35,344 nucleotides of DNA from positions 1 to 35,344 of the forward strand of contig JAAXIB010000067.1 in assembly GCA_012270585.1 (NCBI GenBank), given 5' to 3'. The notes beneath the pieces are model-generated. The model had not been told where the DNA came from. It ran no database searches and saw nothing but the letters and a program-made list of their open reading frames with translations. The position numbers and the translations under genes were made by a program. Below, piece after piece: positions 24,367 to 32,465 of this stretch. The DNA is from Nitrospirales bacterium. Its GTDB lineage: Bacteria; Nitrospirota; Nitrospiria; Nitrospirales; UBA8639. Numbering within the stretch: position 1 is the first letter of the stretch; each line of letters opens with the position of its first letter.

Positions 24367-25242
24367 ATGGAACAATTCGGACCAGGTTTAGCCGTTCTGC
24401 TCGGTCTCGTGGAAGGGCTCACGGAGTACCTTCCCGTCTCGTCGACCGGCCATCTGATTCTTTTCGGGTACTGGTTCGGATTTACGGGCAACATGGCGGT
24501 CAGCGTCGAAATTTGCATCCAGTTGGGGGCCGTGTTGGCCGTTGTGGCCTACGAACGCACCAAAATCCTTTCTTTGCTGAGTCAGGCAAACCAGGAACGG
24601 CACAGCTTGCGCCGTCACCTGCAAACCCTACCTCCCACGTCTTCCTTGACTGATTTACTCCGAACTTCAGCCGGCACCCATCACCATCTCTGGTTTCTCA
24701 TTGGCTTGGGCGCGGCGTTTTTGCCCGCTGCGTTGGTGGGCTTCTTGGCTCATGAGTGGATCGAGGAACACCTCTTCTCTCCTCGAACCGTGGCCCTGAG
24801 CCTCATCATTGGCGGAATCATGATCTTTATCGTGGAAACCCGGCCCAAACCCGTTCGCTGTACGGTGTTGGAGCACATCGGCCTCTCGATGGCCGTGGGA
24901 GTCGGGCTCGCCCAATGCGTGGCGTTGATTCCGGGCATGTCGCGCTCGGGGGCGACCATTGTGGGTGGCCTGCTCTTGGGGTTGGATCGAAAAGTCGCTA
25001 CTGAATATTCCTTCTTCCTGGCGCTTCCAACCATGCTCGCCGCCACAGGCTACAAATTCGTGCAATCCTACCATCTCTTCAGTGCCCAAGACGTTTTGTC
25101 ACTGGTCCTTGGCCTGGTGGTTTCCTTTCTGGTGGCCTGGGCCGTGATTGCGGCGTTTCTCACCTATGTCAAACGACACACGCTCAAGGTATTCGGCTAT
25201 TACCGCGTCGTCCTCGGGACGACTATTCTCTTTGTGGTTTAG
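24367..25242 (+). CDS. uppP: Undecaprenyl-diphosphate phosphatase UppP (BacA), 291 aa
   Basis: The two family signatures are present: LGLVEGLTEYLPVSSTGHL near the N-terminus, and IPGMSRSGATIVGGLLLGL in the second half. Seven to eight membrane helices are visible. The enzyme dephosphorylates undecaprenyl pyrophosphate so the lipid can be reused in peptidoglycan and other envelope polymers. It contains an inserted loop of about 50 residues (ILSLLSQANQERH region) between helices, somewhat longer than usual. It is divergent from the HhH lipoprotein gene. No clear ribosome binding site is seen before ATG 24367. Confidence 0.95.
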   Translation: MEQFGPGLAVLLGLVEGLTEYLPVSSTGHLILFGYWFGFTGNMAVSVEICIQLGAVLAVVAYERTKILSLLSQANQERHSLRRHLQTLPPTSSLTDLLRTSAGTHHHLWFLIGLGAAFLPAALVGFLAHEWIEEHLFSPRTVALSLIIGGIMIFIVETRPKPVRCTVLEHIGLSMAVGVGLAQCVALIPGMSRSGATIVGGLLLGLDRKVATEYSFFLALPTMLAATGYKFVQSYHLFSAQDVLSLVLGLVVSFLVAWAVIAAFLTYVKRHTLKVFGYYRVVLGTTILFVV

Positions 25243-25283
25243 GAATGGTGAGAGAGATCGAGTCCACGATGATTGGCGTCGAG

Positions 25284-25457
25284 CTACTTCGCTAACCGGT
25301 CCTTGGCATGACGGCGTATCCGCGAGTGGATTTTTGCGCCGTTCTCGACCAATTCCTTGGACAGTTTATACACCTTCTGAGCGTTTATCCAGAAGTCCGG
25401 GGGTTGGCCGAAATACGCACCAAGCGCGATTGCCGTCTCCGCCCTCACCTCTCGCCG
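25284..25457 (-). pseudogene. Truncated HigA-type antitoxin (3' half only)
   Basis: A reverse frame encodes RREVRAETAIALGAYFGQ and then PPDFWINAQKVYKL, ending KDRLAK before TAG at 25284. This matches the second half of HigA-family HTH antitoxins, whose usual pattern is R.V.AETA..L..YFG...FW.N.Q. The first helices of the HTH domain are missing: upstream the frame enters the end of the nitrilase gene in another phase. A GTG at 25448 could start a 54-residue peptide, but without the DNA-binding half it would not be a normal antitoxin. No HigB toxin is visible. I read it as a toxin-antitoxin remnant. Confidence 0.7.
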
Positions 25458-25458
25458 C

Positions 25459-26250
25459 TCAGGAGAAATAATATCCGGGGCGCCGGTCTTTCAATAACTC
25501 ATTGTACGGATTGATCGACTTGTTGCGGGCTTCGTCGAGATCGATCGCGACCACCGTGAACTCGGGGGCATCGGTCGAAGCCCGGGACAGAATATGACCT
25601 GTTGGTGAAACGACTTCGCTTTTCCCGATAAAGGTCAGGGGCGGTTTTCCCCCCCTGGCTTCTTGACCAATTCGATTGGCCGTAATGCTGAAAATCCGAT
25701 TTTCCAGGCAACGGGTCACCATGGCATCGGGGCAGTGGGGCAGGACCAAATTCGACGGATGGCACACAATCTCCGCCCCTTGCAAGGCGAGGGTGCGGGC
25801 GGCTTCGGGGTAATACCAATCAAAACAGATCATGACTCCGATGCGAGCCCGGCCAATGTCCCACACCCGAAACCCCGAGTCGCCCGGGCTGAAAAACAAC
25901 GTTTCCTCACAAAACAAATGCGTTTTGCGGTAACACCCCAGGAACCCCGAAGGCCCCACTACGATCGCCGAGTTGTAGCACTGCTCACCCGCCCTTTCAG
26001 GCAACCCCACGACCACATGCATCCGATGTTGGCGGGCAAGTTCTATACAGGCTTGGGTCGTCGGACCGTCCGGAACCCGTTCCGACAATTCGATGACTTC
26101 CTCCTGGTTGACAAATTGATACCCGGTAAAAGCAAATTCCGGCAGAACGAGCAGTTCGCACTCCACCGAACCCAGCCGAGAAGCAACCTGCTCAAGGTTT
26201 CGTTGCACTTCCCCGAATTCAGGATGAGTTTGGAAATAGCCGACTCTCAT
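25459..26250 (-). CDS. Nitrilase-superfamily carbon-nitrogen hydrolase, 263 aa
   Basis: The catalytic triad of the superfamily is present: Glu38 (LPEFAFTG), Lys109 (YRKTHLF) and Cys142 (MICFDWYYPE). The fold is a single soluble domain with no signal peptide. It would hydrolyse a small amide or carbamoyl compound; the closest subfamilies by feel are omega-amidase or N-carbamoylputrescine amidase, but I cannot decide. The ATG at 26250 (MRVGYFQTHP) fits the family N-terminus. It lies only 30 bases beyond a strong terminator at 26280-26310, so its transcription source is unclear. Confidence 0.9.
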   Translation of the reverse strand: MRVGYFQTHPEFGEVQRNLEQVASRLGSVECELLVLPEFAFTGYQFVNQEEVIELSERVPDGPTTQACIELARQHRMHVVVGLPERAGEQCYNSAIVVGPSGFLGCYRKTHLFCEETLFFSPGDSGFRVWDIGRARIGVMICFDWYYPEAARTLALQGAEIVCHPSNLVLPHCPDAMVTRCLENRIFSITANRIGQEARGGKPPLTFIGKSEVVSPTGHILSRASTDAPEFTVVAIDLDEARNKSINPYNELLKDRRPGYYFS

Positions 26251-26279
26251 CAATCGCCCAGTTGACCGGCCGTCAAAAC

Positions 26280-26310
26280 AAAAACGGGCAGGAACCCCCT
26301 GCCCGTTTTT
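26280..26310. terminator. Strong bidirectional terminator
   Basis: A 13-base perfect stem (AAAAACGGGCAGG at 26280-26292 and CCTGCCCGTTTTT at 26298-26310) has a 5-base loop. Both strands end in a T-run, so it can stop transcription either way. On the reverse strand it follows the SmbP-like gene. Confidence 0.9.
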
Positions 26311-26337
26311 CAGACCGCACTGACCGGTTCAGCCCAA

Positions 26338-26679
26338 TCAATGGACTTCCTTCAGATGCATGACGGCGCTTTTGGCGTGCTTGGTCGCCACCTCGGCATG
26401 ACCTTGGTTGCCATGCGCGATGGCTTCTTCCAATTCGCCGACGCCTTCATCGAGATGGGGATTTTTGACTTCTTTCTGAGCCATTTGAGCATGGTTCAGG
26501 GCTTCCTGTGCATGGGTGACAACGGCATCGGCATGCCCCATGCCGCCATGTTTTGCCGCTTCCTCCGCGTGCTCAATCGCTTCATGAACGTGCTTATTTC
26601 CATCGGCGAATGCCGGTGCAGCCACCAGAACAAACACTGCCGAAATTGCCAATCCGGCGAGAAAGAGCTTCTTCGCCAT
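26338..26679 (-). CDS. SmbP-like small metal-binding periplasmic protein, 113 aa
   Basis: The ATG at 26679 is preceded by a perfect AGGAGG. A signal peptide (FLAGLAISAVFVLVAAPAFA) gives export to the periplasm. The mature part is His-rich and fully helical, with repeating H..EA..HA motifs (VHEAIEHAEEAAKHGGMGHA, later AIAHGNQGHAEVATKHA). This closely resembles SmbP, the small metal-binding protein first described in Nitrosomonas europaea, a four-helix protein that binds copper, nickel and other divalent ions. A metal-buffering role is inferred. It ends before a strong terminator and lies 83 bases after the rhodanese gene. Confidence 0.85.
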   Translation of the reverse strand: MAKKLFLAGLAISAVFVLVAAPAFADGNKHVHEAIEHAEEAAKHGGMGHADAVVTHAQEALNHAQMAQKEVKNPHLDEGVGELEEAIAHGNQGHAEVATKHAKSAVMHLKEVH

Positions 26680-26762
26680 TCCACACCTCCTGGTTAAACG
26701 GTTAGAGAAACGAATGTTCCCTTGCTCCTCCTTTGGTATCCTCGCATGCCTTCGCGGTTTCT

Positions 26763-27629
26763 TCAAGACGCCTCTTCGGCTTTACCCGTTACCTGGTAGA
26801 GCAATTTCATGTCCTTTTCAGCGGGAGCCGCAAAATCCCGGCTCCACTCCCACCAGGACCCGGGATAATTTCGCACCCTCTCATAGCCCGCCAACTTGAG
26901 CAGAAAATAGACCCACGCCGACCGAAGCCCGCCCAAACAATAGGTCACGACTTCTTGTTGTTCATTCATGCCGAACGCATGAAACATGTCCCGAAGAGCG
27001 GACAGGGGCTTGACCGTGGCATCCTGCCGGAGAAACCCGTTCCAGGGAATATTGACCGCGGACGGGATATGTCCGGGACGCGGCAACCCCTCGATTTCCT
27101 TTCCCGCGTATTCCTCCACGCTTCGGGCATCCACGATCACCGTGTCCCGACGGGGACTCCTGACCAACTTTTTCAGTTCCTGTTTTTCAATGAGCACGTC
27201 CGGTTGAACCGAAGCCGTAAAGTTGCCTGGCTTGGGGCGAACCGGCTCATGTTCATAAGGTCGATGTTCCGCCGTCCATTTGGGCCAGCCGCCGTCCAGG
27301 ACCTTGACGCTCTTGTGCCCGAGATACTGCAACATCCAAAACATCCTGCCTTCGTCGCCCCAATTGTCAAAAGGATTGGAGTACACGACGACGTCGCTCG
27401 AATTGTTCACTCCCATGGCTTGAAGCCGCTTCTCCAACCGGGCGACGTCGGGATCCAACAATCCTTTGGCCGTGGCTTGGGGATCACTGTATTCATGCCA
27501 GGTACTATGCACCGCCCCGGGAATGTGCGAGGTGTACGCGCCTTGACCACGCACGTCAATAATCACCAAATCCTCCCGACCCAGATTGAGGGACAAGGTT
27601 TCCGTATCGATCAGGTACGTGCTCCACAT
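26763..27629 (-). CDS. Two-domain rhodanese (thiosulfate/3-mercaptopyruvate sulfurtransferase), 288 aa
   Basis: Two rhodanese domains lie at about 5-125 and 145-280. The N-terminal one has no catalytic cysteine. The C-terminal active loop begins at Cys231 (YCLGGLRSAW). Conserved DVRGQGAYTSHIPGA and DARSVEEYAG segments mark the CH2A-type motifs. It transfers sulfane sulfur from thiosulfate or mercaptopyruvate to a thiophilic acceptor such as cyanide. No signal peptide is seen, so it is cytoplasmic. It starts three bases after the cytochrome stop, with AGG about eight bases before the ATG, so it is in the same operon. Confidence 0.9.
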   Translation of the reverse strand: MWSTYLIDTETLSLNLGREDLVIIDVRGQGAYTSHIPGAVHSTWHEYSDPQATAKGLLDPDVARLEKRLQAMGVNNSSDVVVYSNPFDNWGDEGRMFWMLQYLGHKSVKVLDGGWPKWTAEHRPYEHEPVRPKPGNFTASVQPDVLIEKQELKKLVRSPRRDTVIVDARSVEEYAGKEIEGLPRPGHIPSAVNIPWNGFLRQDATVKPLSALRDMFHAFGMNEQQEVVTYCLGGLRSAWVYFLLKLAGYERVRNYPGSWWEWSRDFAAPAEKDMKLLYQVTGKAEEAS

Positions 27630-27632
27630 AAG

Positions 27633-28991
27633 TCAACCTATCGTCAAAAGATCATGATGCCCCCGGACAGGGCCAGGTGATTCGGGATGAACCCCGTTCT
27701 CCTGAGCGGGGCATCCCAAACGTGCCTCGACCGGCCTTTCCGTAGACAACGCCGTCGCCAATTTGTCATTCAGAGGAAATTGACGCGTATATATCGTATA
27801 CCGGTACGGGTCGTCCGACCGCAACCCATACGTCTCTCGCAACATGGTATGCTGGCCGTCGGTCAGAATATGGTACTGAACCCGAGCTTCCAACACCAGA
27901 TCCGACCCGGCTTCGGGTAGTTCATACGAAAACTCATAGTCGCGGCTGGCCAACGGCAACAGACGATTGTCGTAGACTTCGAGAATCACGGGTTGCCAGA
28001 AAATCCACCGGCCCATGGTGTCGGTTTGCTGTTCGAGAATCCGACCCGTCCGATCCTTGACGTAAAATTCCACGGTAAAATGGCGATCAGGGTCGCCCGT
28101 GGGGATTTTATGCCCGGCCCCCGCATTGATCAGGGTGAGAGTCATCGTGACAGGCTCGCCCCGTTTGGGGTTGGGAGGATCGGCCCGGACCTGAATCGCA
28201 ACGGCCCGTTTGATCATTTCCGGATCGTGCCCGCCACGCCATAAATGTCGCCGGCCCTGTCGAATGGGTCCTCCTTCGGCCACCGGACGTGAAATTTCCG
28301 GCATGTGGCAATGCTGGCACGTGAAGCCCTGCTCCTTCATGAAAAACTCGCCTTCATATTCCGCATACGTGCCACACGGTCCCACGTTATAAAATTGAAA
28401 GGGGCCGGAGACCACGTTGTGACAACGATAACAAATCGCCGTCGTGCGAAAGGCGGGATCATACTCCGTGGGGTGGGGAGCCGCCGAATCGTCAAACGGC
28501 CCCAAGATTTTGCCATCGCGCACGTGACAGGCCGCGCAGGTGACGCCTTCCTCTTGATAGGCCATGTCGTAGCGCGGGTTTTCAACCTCGACCGCTCTTT
28601 CAACCCGGTTATTCGGGATCTCTTTGATGAGCGTGGGCTGCTGATTTTCCAACGGCGTGTGGCAGTTGAGACATACCCAGACGTACCCGTCCTTTTTCCA
28701 ATAGGCCTGGAAAAAGGGGTCTCGATAGGCATGGGCATGAATGCTGGTTTTCCATTCCTCATAAATCGCCTGATGACATTGCCCGCATGACTCCGCGCTC
28801 AAAGAGTCCAGCCCCGCCGGGACGTCCTGAAACGGAATGGCATGGGCATAATCGTCACGCAATCCGAAAATCACGGTGGGCCGGATCTCCGTATAAAAAT
28901 AATAGAACACGCTTGGGACGACCACCAACAATCCCAGCAAGACGTACACCCGGCCTCTCCCTCGTCGTCTTCGTCGCAGTCTGGCCATCAT
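27633..28991 (-). CDS. Membrane-anchored five-heme cytochrome c (c554-type), 452 aa
   Basis: After an Arg-rich start, residues 15-33 form a membrane anchor, so the rest faces the periplasm. Five CXXCH heme-binding motifs are present: CGQCH (69), CLNCH (107), CAACH (152), CYRCH (187) and CQHCH (225). The spacing and ESCGQCHQAIYEEWKTSIHA opening match the cytochrome c554/c-prime family of electron carriers. Residues 245-400 form a heme-free beta-rich domain (VTMTLTLINAGAGHKIPTGD). The last 40 residues look disordered. It is likely an electron carrier or reductase component; the partner is not visible. Its ATG directly abuts the stop of the deacetylase-like gene. Confidence 0.9.
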   Translation of the reverse strand: MMARLRRRRRGRGRVYVLLGLLVVVPSVFYYFYTEIRPTVIFGLRDDYAHAIPFQDVPAGLDSLSAESCGQCHQAIYEEWKTSIHAHAYRDPFFQAYWKKDGYVWVCLNCHTPLENQQPTLIKEIPNNRVERAVEVENPRYDMAYQEEGVTCAACHVRDGKILGPFDDSAAPHPTEYDPAFRTTAICYRCHNVVSGPFQFYNVGPCGTYAEYEGEFFMKEQGFTCQHCHMPEISRPVAEGGPIRQGRRHLWRGGHDPEMIKRAVAIQVRADPPNPKRGEPVTMTLTLINAGAGHKIPTGDPDRHFTVEFYVKDRTGRILEQQTDTMGRWIFWQPVILEVYDNRLLPLASRDYEFSYELPEAGSDLVLEARVQYHILTDGQHTMLRETYGLRSDDPYRYTIYTRQFPLNDKLATALSTERPVEARLGCPAQENGVHPESPGPVRGHHDLLTIG

Positions 28992-29936
28992 TTACGTTTC
29001 CATCAAAGCGAGAATATGGTGTTCAACCGAAGCGGCAAGTGCCCGGAGATCATAGCCCCCCTCAAGGCAAGCCACAATGCGGCCCTCACAATGGGTTTGA
29101 GCTATGGACCCCACAATGCGAGTGAGTTCGCCGTAGCCCTCATCCGTGATCCCCATACTCGCCAGCGGGTCATCCCCATGGGCATCGAATCCGGCCGATA
29201 TCAATACGAATTCGGGTTGAAACGCCGCCGCCGCCGGAACCAATTTCTGACGAAAAATGTCCCGATACTCATCCGTGCCCTGCCCCCCATACAGGGGCAC
29301 GTTGATGGTCGCACCTTCTCCTTTCCCTCTGCCACGCTCAGTTTCTGACCCGGTCCCCGGATAATGGGGATACTGGTGCGTGCTGAAAAAAAGGACGGAG
29401 GGATCGTCTTCAAACGCGTGCTGGGTGCCGTTCCCGTGATGCACGTCCCAATCCACGATCAGCACGCGATCGAGGCCATGACGCTGCTGGATATACCGAG
29501 CTGCAACCGCCACGTTATTATACAGGCAAAAGCCCATGGCGCGATTGGCTTCGGCATGGTGCCCCGGCGGACGAACCGCACAGAAGACCTGATCGACTTG
29601 CCTCGCCATGACGGCATCGACGGCCGCCAGGGCCCCGCCGACGGCAAGTTGCGCGGCGGGCAACGAACCGGGTGACAAGGAAGTGTCCAGATCGAGTGAC
29701 GCATAGCCCATACTCGGGGCCCGATCTTCCAGCCGCTGTATGTAGGCCGGATCATGAACACGGGTTATCCAGTCCGTCTCGGCTTTGCGTGGAGCAATCC
29801 GGGTCAACTTAGACATCGTCCCGGTTGATTCGAGCCGAGCGACAATGGCCCGCAGCCGCTCCGGCGACTCCGGATGGTGCCGACCCATATCATGTTTCAG
29901 ATACGCCGGATGCGTCACGATTCCCACGCGGCCCAT
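28992..29936 (-). CDS. Histone-deacetylase-superfamily amidohydrolase, 314 aa
   Basis: The active site of the class II HDAC/acetoin utilisation/acetylpolyamine amidohydrolase superfamily is intact: RPPGHHAEA (His126, His127), zinc ligands in DWDVHHGNGT (Asp164, His166) and GFDAHGDDPL (Asp252), and the late LEGGYDL. It would remove acetyl groups from lysines or polyamines; the substrate is unknown. No signal peptide is seen. AAGGA lies six bases before ATG 29936. It is the first gene of an operon with the multiheme cytochrome and rhodanese. Confidence 0.95.
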   Translation of the reverse strand: MGRVGIVTHPAYLKHDMGRHHPESPERLRAIVARLESTGTMSKLTRIAPRKAETDWITRVHDPAYIQRLEDRAPSMGYASLDLDTSLSPGSLPAAQLAVGGALAAVDAVMARQVDQVFCAVRPPGHHAEANRAMGFCLYNNVAVAARYIQQRHGLDRVLIVDWDVHHGNGTQHAFEDDPSVLFFSTHQYPHYPGTGSETERGRGKGEGATINVPLYGGQGTDEYRDIFRQKLVPAAAAFQPEFVLISAGFDAHGDDPLASMGITDEGYGELTRIVGSIAQTHCEGRIVACLEGGYDLRALAASVEHHILALMET

Positions 29937-29997
29937 ACAGAATCCTTAGGAATAAGGTTTTTCGTGCAAACCGGTTTGGCCCCTTCCACCCCCACCT

Positions 29998-30158
29998 TTG
30001 AGGTCTTTCACCCTCTCCCCTTGAGGTCTCTTACCCTCTCCCCTTGAGGTCTCTTACCCTCTCCCCTTGAGGTCTCTTACCCTCTCCCTTTGAGGTCTCT
30101 TACCCTCTCCCTTTGAGGTCTCTTACCCTCTCCCCTTGAGGTCTCTTACCCTCTCCCC
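29998..30158. repeat. Seven tandem 23-base units
   Basis: Units start at 29998, 30021, 30044, 30067, 30090, 30113 and 30136, each 23 bases, beginning TTGAGGTCTCTTACCCTCTC. The first unit has two changes; units four and five end in CCT instead of CCC. There are no spacers, so it is not a CRISPR. It fills most of the 393-base gap between 29937 and 30329, where I see no gene on either strand. Confidence 0.95.
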
Positions 30159-30171
30159 TTGAGGGAGAGGG
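30149..30171. repeat. Hairpin at the end of the tandem array
   Basis: CCCTCTCCC (30149-30157) pairs perfectly with GGGAGAGGG (30163-30171) across a 5-base loop. The last repeat unit supplies the left arm. The DNA after it (to about 30200) is the purine-rich complement of the same kind of sequence. Confidence 0.8.
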
Positions 30172-30329
30172 AAGGGTGAGGGGGAAAGGTGAGGGGCGAA
30201 AGATGAGAGGAGAAAACGGGCAAAGGATGGTAACACAGGGTCCGTAGTTAGACAACGCAAAGACCGCTCTGCTACAGTCCGTTGCCAAAAGCGCACCAAC
30301 AACGGTCAACACTTTCAACAGGACACGTT

Positions 30330-30659
30330 ATGGCAGATCCCAAGATCGACAAATTCAAAAAAGTCTTACAAATGGACCCCAACGACGAGACTCTCTGGTT
30401 CGGGTTGGGAAAGGCGCACATGGGGGACGAAAATTGGGAAGAGGCCATCTCCGCCCTTGAGAGTTGCCTCAAGGTGAACCCCACCTACTCCGCGGCCATC
30501 CTTGCCCTGGCGCAATCCCTCAAAAAGGCCGGCCAACCGGATAGATGCCGCACGGTCTGCGCGCAAGGCATCGACGTCGCGACCGCCAACGGCGACCTGC
30601 TCGTGATCAAAAACCTGGAAGAACTCCGGGATTCGCTTCCTCAAGACTCTCCTGAATAA
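30330..30659 (+). CDS. Small TPR protein, 109 aa
   Basis: ATG 30330 is preceded by AGGA at seven bases. Residues about 18-90 form two TPR-like units (ETLWFGLGKAHMGDENWEEA, then SAAILALAQSLKKAGQPDRC), with short N- and C-terminal tails. It is soluble, with no signal peptide. Such short TPR proteins mediate protein contacts; no partner is evident. It is convergent with the dehydratase gene, with five bases between the stops. Confidence 0.8.
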   Translation: MADPKIDKFKKVLQMDPNDETLWFGLGKAHMGDENWEEAISALESCLKVNPTYSAAILALAQSLKKAGQPDRCRTVCAQGIDVATANGDLLVIKNLEELRDSLPQDSPE

Positions 30660-30664
30660 GGAGC

Positions 30665-31612
30665 TTAAGAAGTCGACAACTCATCAAAGTATTGCGTCAG
30701 ATCCACGTTGCCGCCGGAGATGATCACGCCCACGCGTTTGCCTTGTAAAGGGGGTTCCTCCCGGAGCAGTGGCGCCACGGCCACGGCGCCGGCCGGTTCG
30801 ATCACCAGTTTCATGCGTTCATAGATGAAACGCATAGCCGTGACGATCTCCCATTCTTCCACTACAAAGAATCCGGCCAGATGATTTCGCAGGATGGGCA
30901 GCGTCAGAGTCCCCACGCTCGTCCGCAACCCTTCCGCGATGGTCCGGGGATGCTCCTGCGGCACGATTCGATTTTCCCGCACGGAATACAGGGCATCCAA
31001 AGCCCCGGCCGGCTCACACGCGTAGACCTGGATCTTGGGATTGAGACCATGGGCCGCCAAACACGTTCCGGATAACAATCCCCCTCCGCCGATGGGACCG
31101 AGCAGGACGTCGAGATCCGGCACGTGGCCCAGCAATTCCAAGGCAGCTGTGCCCTGCCCCGCAATCACGTCGGGATCGTTAAACGCTTCGATCCATTCAC
31201 CCTGAAGTTCTTGCACCAGATCACGGGAAAACGATTCCGCATCCTGGGGTTCAGGAGGAATATGGACGATGCCCCCGTATTCCTGCACCGCCGCCCGCTT
31301 GATAGGATTAACCGGCTCCGGCATCACCAGGTGCGCCTCTTTTCCCGACAACCGGCAGGCAAGCGCAATGCCCTGGGCATGATTCCCGGACGAAAGGGCC
31401 ACCACGGGCTTCGATGATGGCCGGTGAGCCACGGCGTTGTACGCCCCTCGAAACTTGAACGCTCCCACGCGCTGAAAATTTTCGCACTTCATAAACACGG
31501 TGGCGTGCGAATGGTCATCGAGCCATCGGGAAGTCTGAATGGGCGTTTCACGGGCAATGCCCTTTAAGCGAGCAGCCGCGCGTTCCACGTCATGAAAAGT
31601 GGGAAGAGCCAT
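30665..31612 (-). CDS. PLP-dependent threonine/serine dehydratase family, 315 aa
   Basis: This is a fold-type II PLP enzyme: Lys53 in GAFKFRGAYNAV binds the cofactor, SSGNHAQGIALA binds substrate, and GPIGGGGLLSG holds the phosphate. There is no C-terminal ACT regulatory domain, so it is like catabolic threonine dehydratase or serine racemase rather than feedback-controlled IlvA. It would convert threonine to 2-oxobutanoate and ammonia or serine to pyruvate. AGGGG precedes ATG 31612. It is a single gene with its own leader. Confidence 0.9.
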   Translation of the reverse strand: MALPTFHDVERAAARLKGIARETPIQTSRWLDDHSHATVFMKCENFQRVGAFKFRGAYNAVAHRPSSKPVVALSSGNHAQGIALACRLSGKEAHLVMPEPVNPIKRAAVQEYGGIVHIPPEPQDAESFSRDLVQELQGEWIEAFNDPDVIAGQGTAALELLGHVPDLDVLLGPIGGGGLLSGTCLAAHGLNPKIQVYACEPAGALDALYSVRENRIVPQEHPRTIAEGLRTSVGTLTLPILRNHLAGFFVVEEWEIVTAMRFIYERMKLVIEPAGAVAVAPLLREEPPLQGKRVGVIISGGNVDLTQYFDELSTS

Positions 31613-31737
31613 GATTGGCCCCTACTCGGATCACCGCTACCCGGGCGGGACAGAACGTTTCCGATCGGGTTCTCCAGGCAAAACCGTTTAGAAAGTACGA
31701 CGGGATGAGCGTACTGGAAGATCGTGGGGTTGCCCGA

Positions 31738-32160
31738 TCAATGATCGTGCCGTACCCAATTTTCAACCTTCAGTCGTGGTGCCTTGCTGAAATGTTTGAC
31801 GTTGTTCGTGATGACGACTGCGTCCCGACTCAAAGCGTGCCCGGCAATCATTGTATCGTTCAGCCCAATAGGTGAGCCTTTCTTATACAAATACGCCTGC
31901 AATGTTGCGAATGTCTCTGCGGCCCTGGCATCCCAAGGCAAGATTTCATCCAGACGTTCAACGAACTCGGACACTAATTTCCGGTGCTTCCGTTTATTGT
32001 CGGAACGCTCAGCCCCAAGCAACAATTCCGCATACGTAATGGCTGAAATCGTTATGTTGTGTCCCTGCCCTGCCGTCACCTGCATGGACGCCAATATTGA
32101 CTCGGGACGTCTTTTGATAATGAAGCTACAGGTATCCGTATCCAACACGTACAAACTCAA
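31738..32160 (-). CDS. vapC: VapC-type PIN-domain toxin, 140 aa
   Basis: The PIN ribonuclease residues are present: Asp7 (YVLDTDT), Glu45 (TYAELLLGAE) and Asp102 (GLNDTMIAGHA), with the late VITNN motif (117-120). VapC toxins cut RNA, typically tRNA or rRNA, and are held inactive by VapB. The start is TTG at 32160, whose bases overlap the vapB stop (TTGA); no other start is near the family N-terminus. The overlap implies translational coupling, which usually keeps antitoxin in excess. It appears intact. Confidence 0.88.
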   Translation of the reverse strand: MSLYVLDTDTCSFIIKRRPESILASMQVTAGQGHNITISAITYAELLLGAERSDNKRKHRKLVSEFVERLDEILPWDARAAETFATLQAYLYKKGSPIGLNDTMIAGHALSRDAVVITNNVKHFSKAPRLKVENWVRHDH

Positions 32161-32384
32161 AAATCCACCCTCTCGTGATCCAGCAGTGAAGGGCGCGCTG
32201 CCATAAAATCAGCATCGGCCGCTGGCAGCGTGGCATAAGAGACCCAGTTTTTTCTGATGGGAAGCAACACAATTGCATTGCCTTCCTTGCGGATGTTGAC
32301 CTCGTTGACACCTCCAAACTCGAATTGTTTGGGCAACCTGACCGCCTGGTTTTTCCCATTCCTGAACAACTTGGCCGTTCTCAT
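32157..32384 (-). CDS. vapB: VapB-type antitoxin (AbrB/SpoVT fold), 75 aa
   Basis: Residues 1-45 read MRTAKLFRNGKNQAVRLPKQ followed by a short strand, the swapped-hairpin DNA-binding fold of VapB. The remainder is the toxin-binding tail, ending SLLDHERVDF. It binds VapC and its own operator. ATG 32384 has AAGG nine bases upstream; a GTG three codons earlier is less likely. A promoter and an inverted repeat lie upstream at 32411-32450. Confidence 0.88.
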   Translation of the reverse strand: MRTAKLFRNGKNQAVRLPKQFEFGGVNEVNIRKEGNAIVLLPIRKNWVSYATLPAADADFMAARPSLLDHERVDF

Positions 32385-32410
32385 CACAAACACCTTTGTC
32401 GAAACGATTG

Positions 32411-32450
32411 ACGCTGAACCCAGCGTAAACCTTATTGAGGCCTATGTCAA
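32411..32450 (-). promoter_or_regulatory. vapBC promoter with operator-like inverted repeat
   Basis: A perfect -35 TTGACA (32450-32445) is followed after 17 bases by TACGCT (32427-32422), a weak -10. The inverted repeat ACGCTG (32411-32416) and CAGCGT (32421-32426), with a 4-base centre, overlaps the -10. That is where VapBC complexes usually bind to repress their own promoter. Confidence 0.5.
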
Positions 32451-32465
32451 GCATATGCCTCATCG

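Noticed and set aside
29998-30158. Possible CRISPR array
   Set aside because: The units are directly adjacent with no spacers and no cas genes are nearby; it is a simple tandem repeat.
30100-30318. Reverse open frame of 72 codons over the tandem repeats
   Set aside because: Most of its codons come from the repeat array and its end; no ribosome binding site or conserved pattern.
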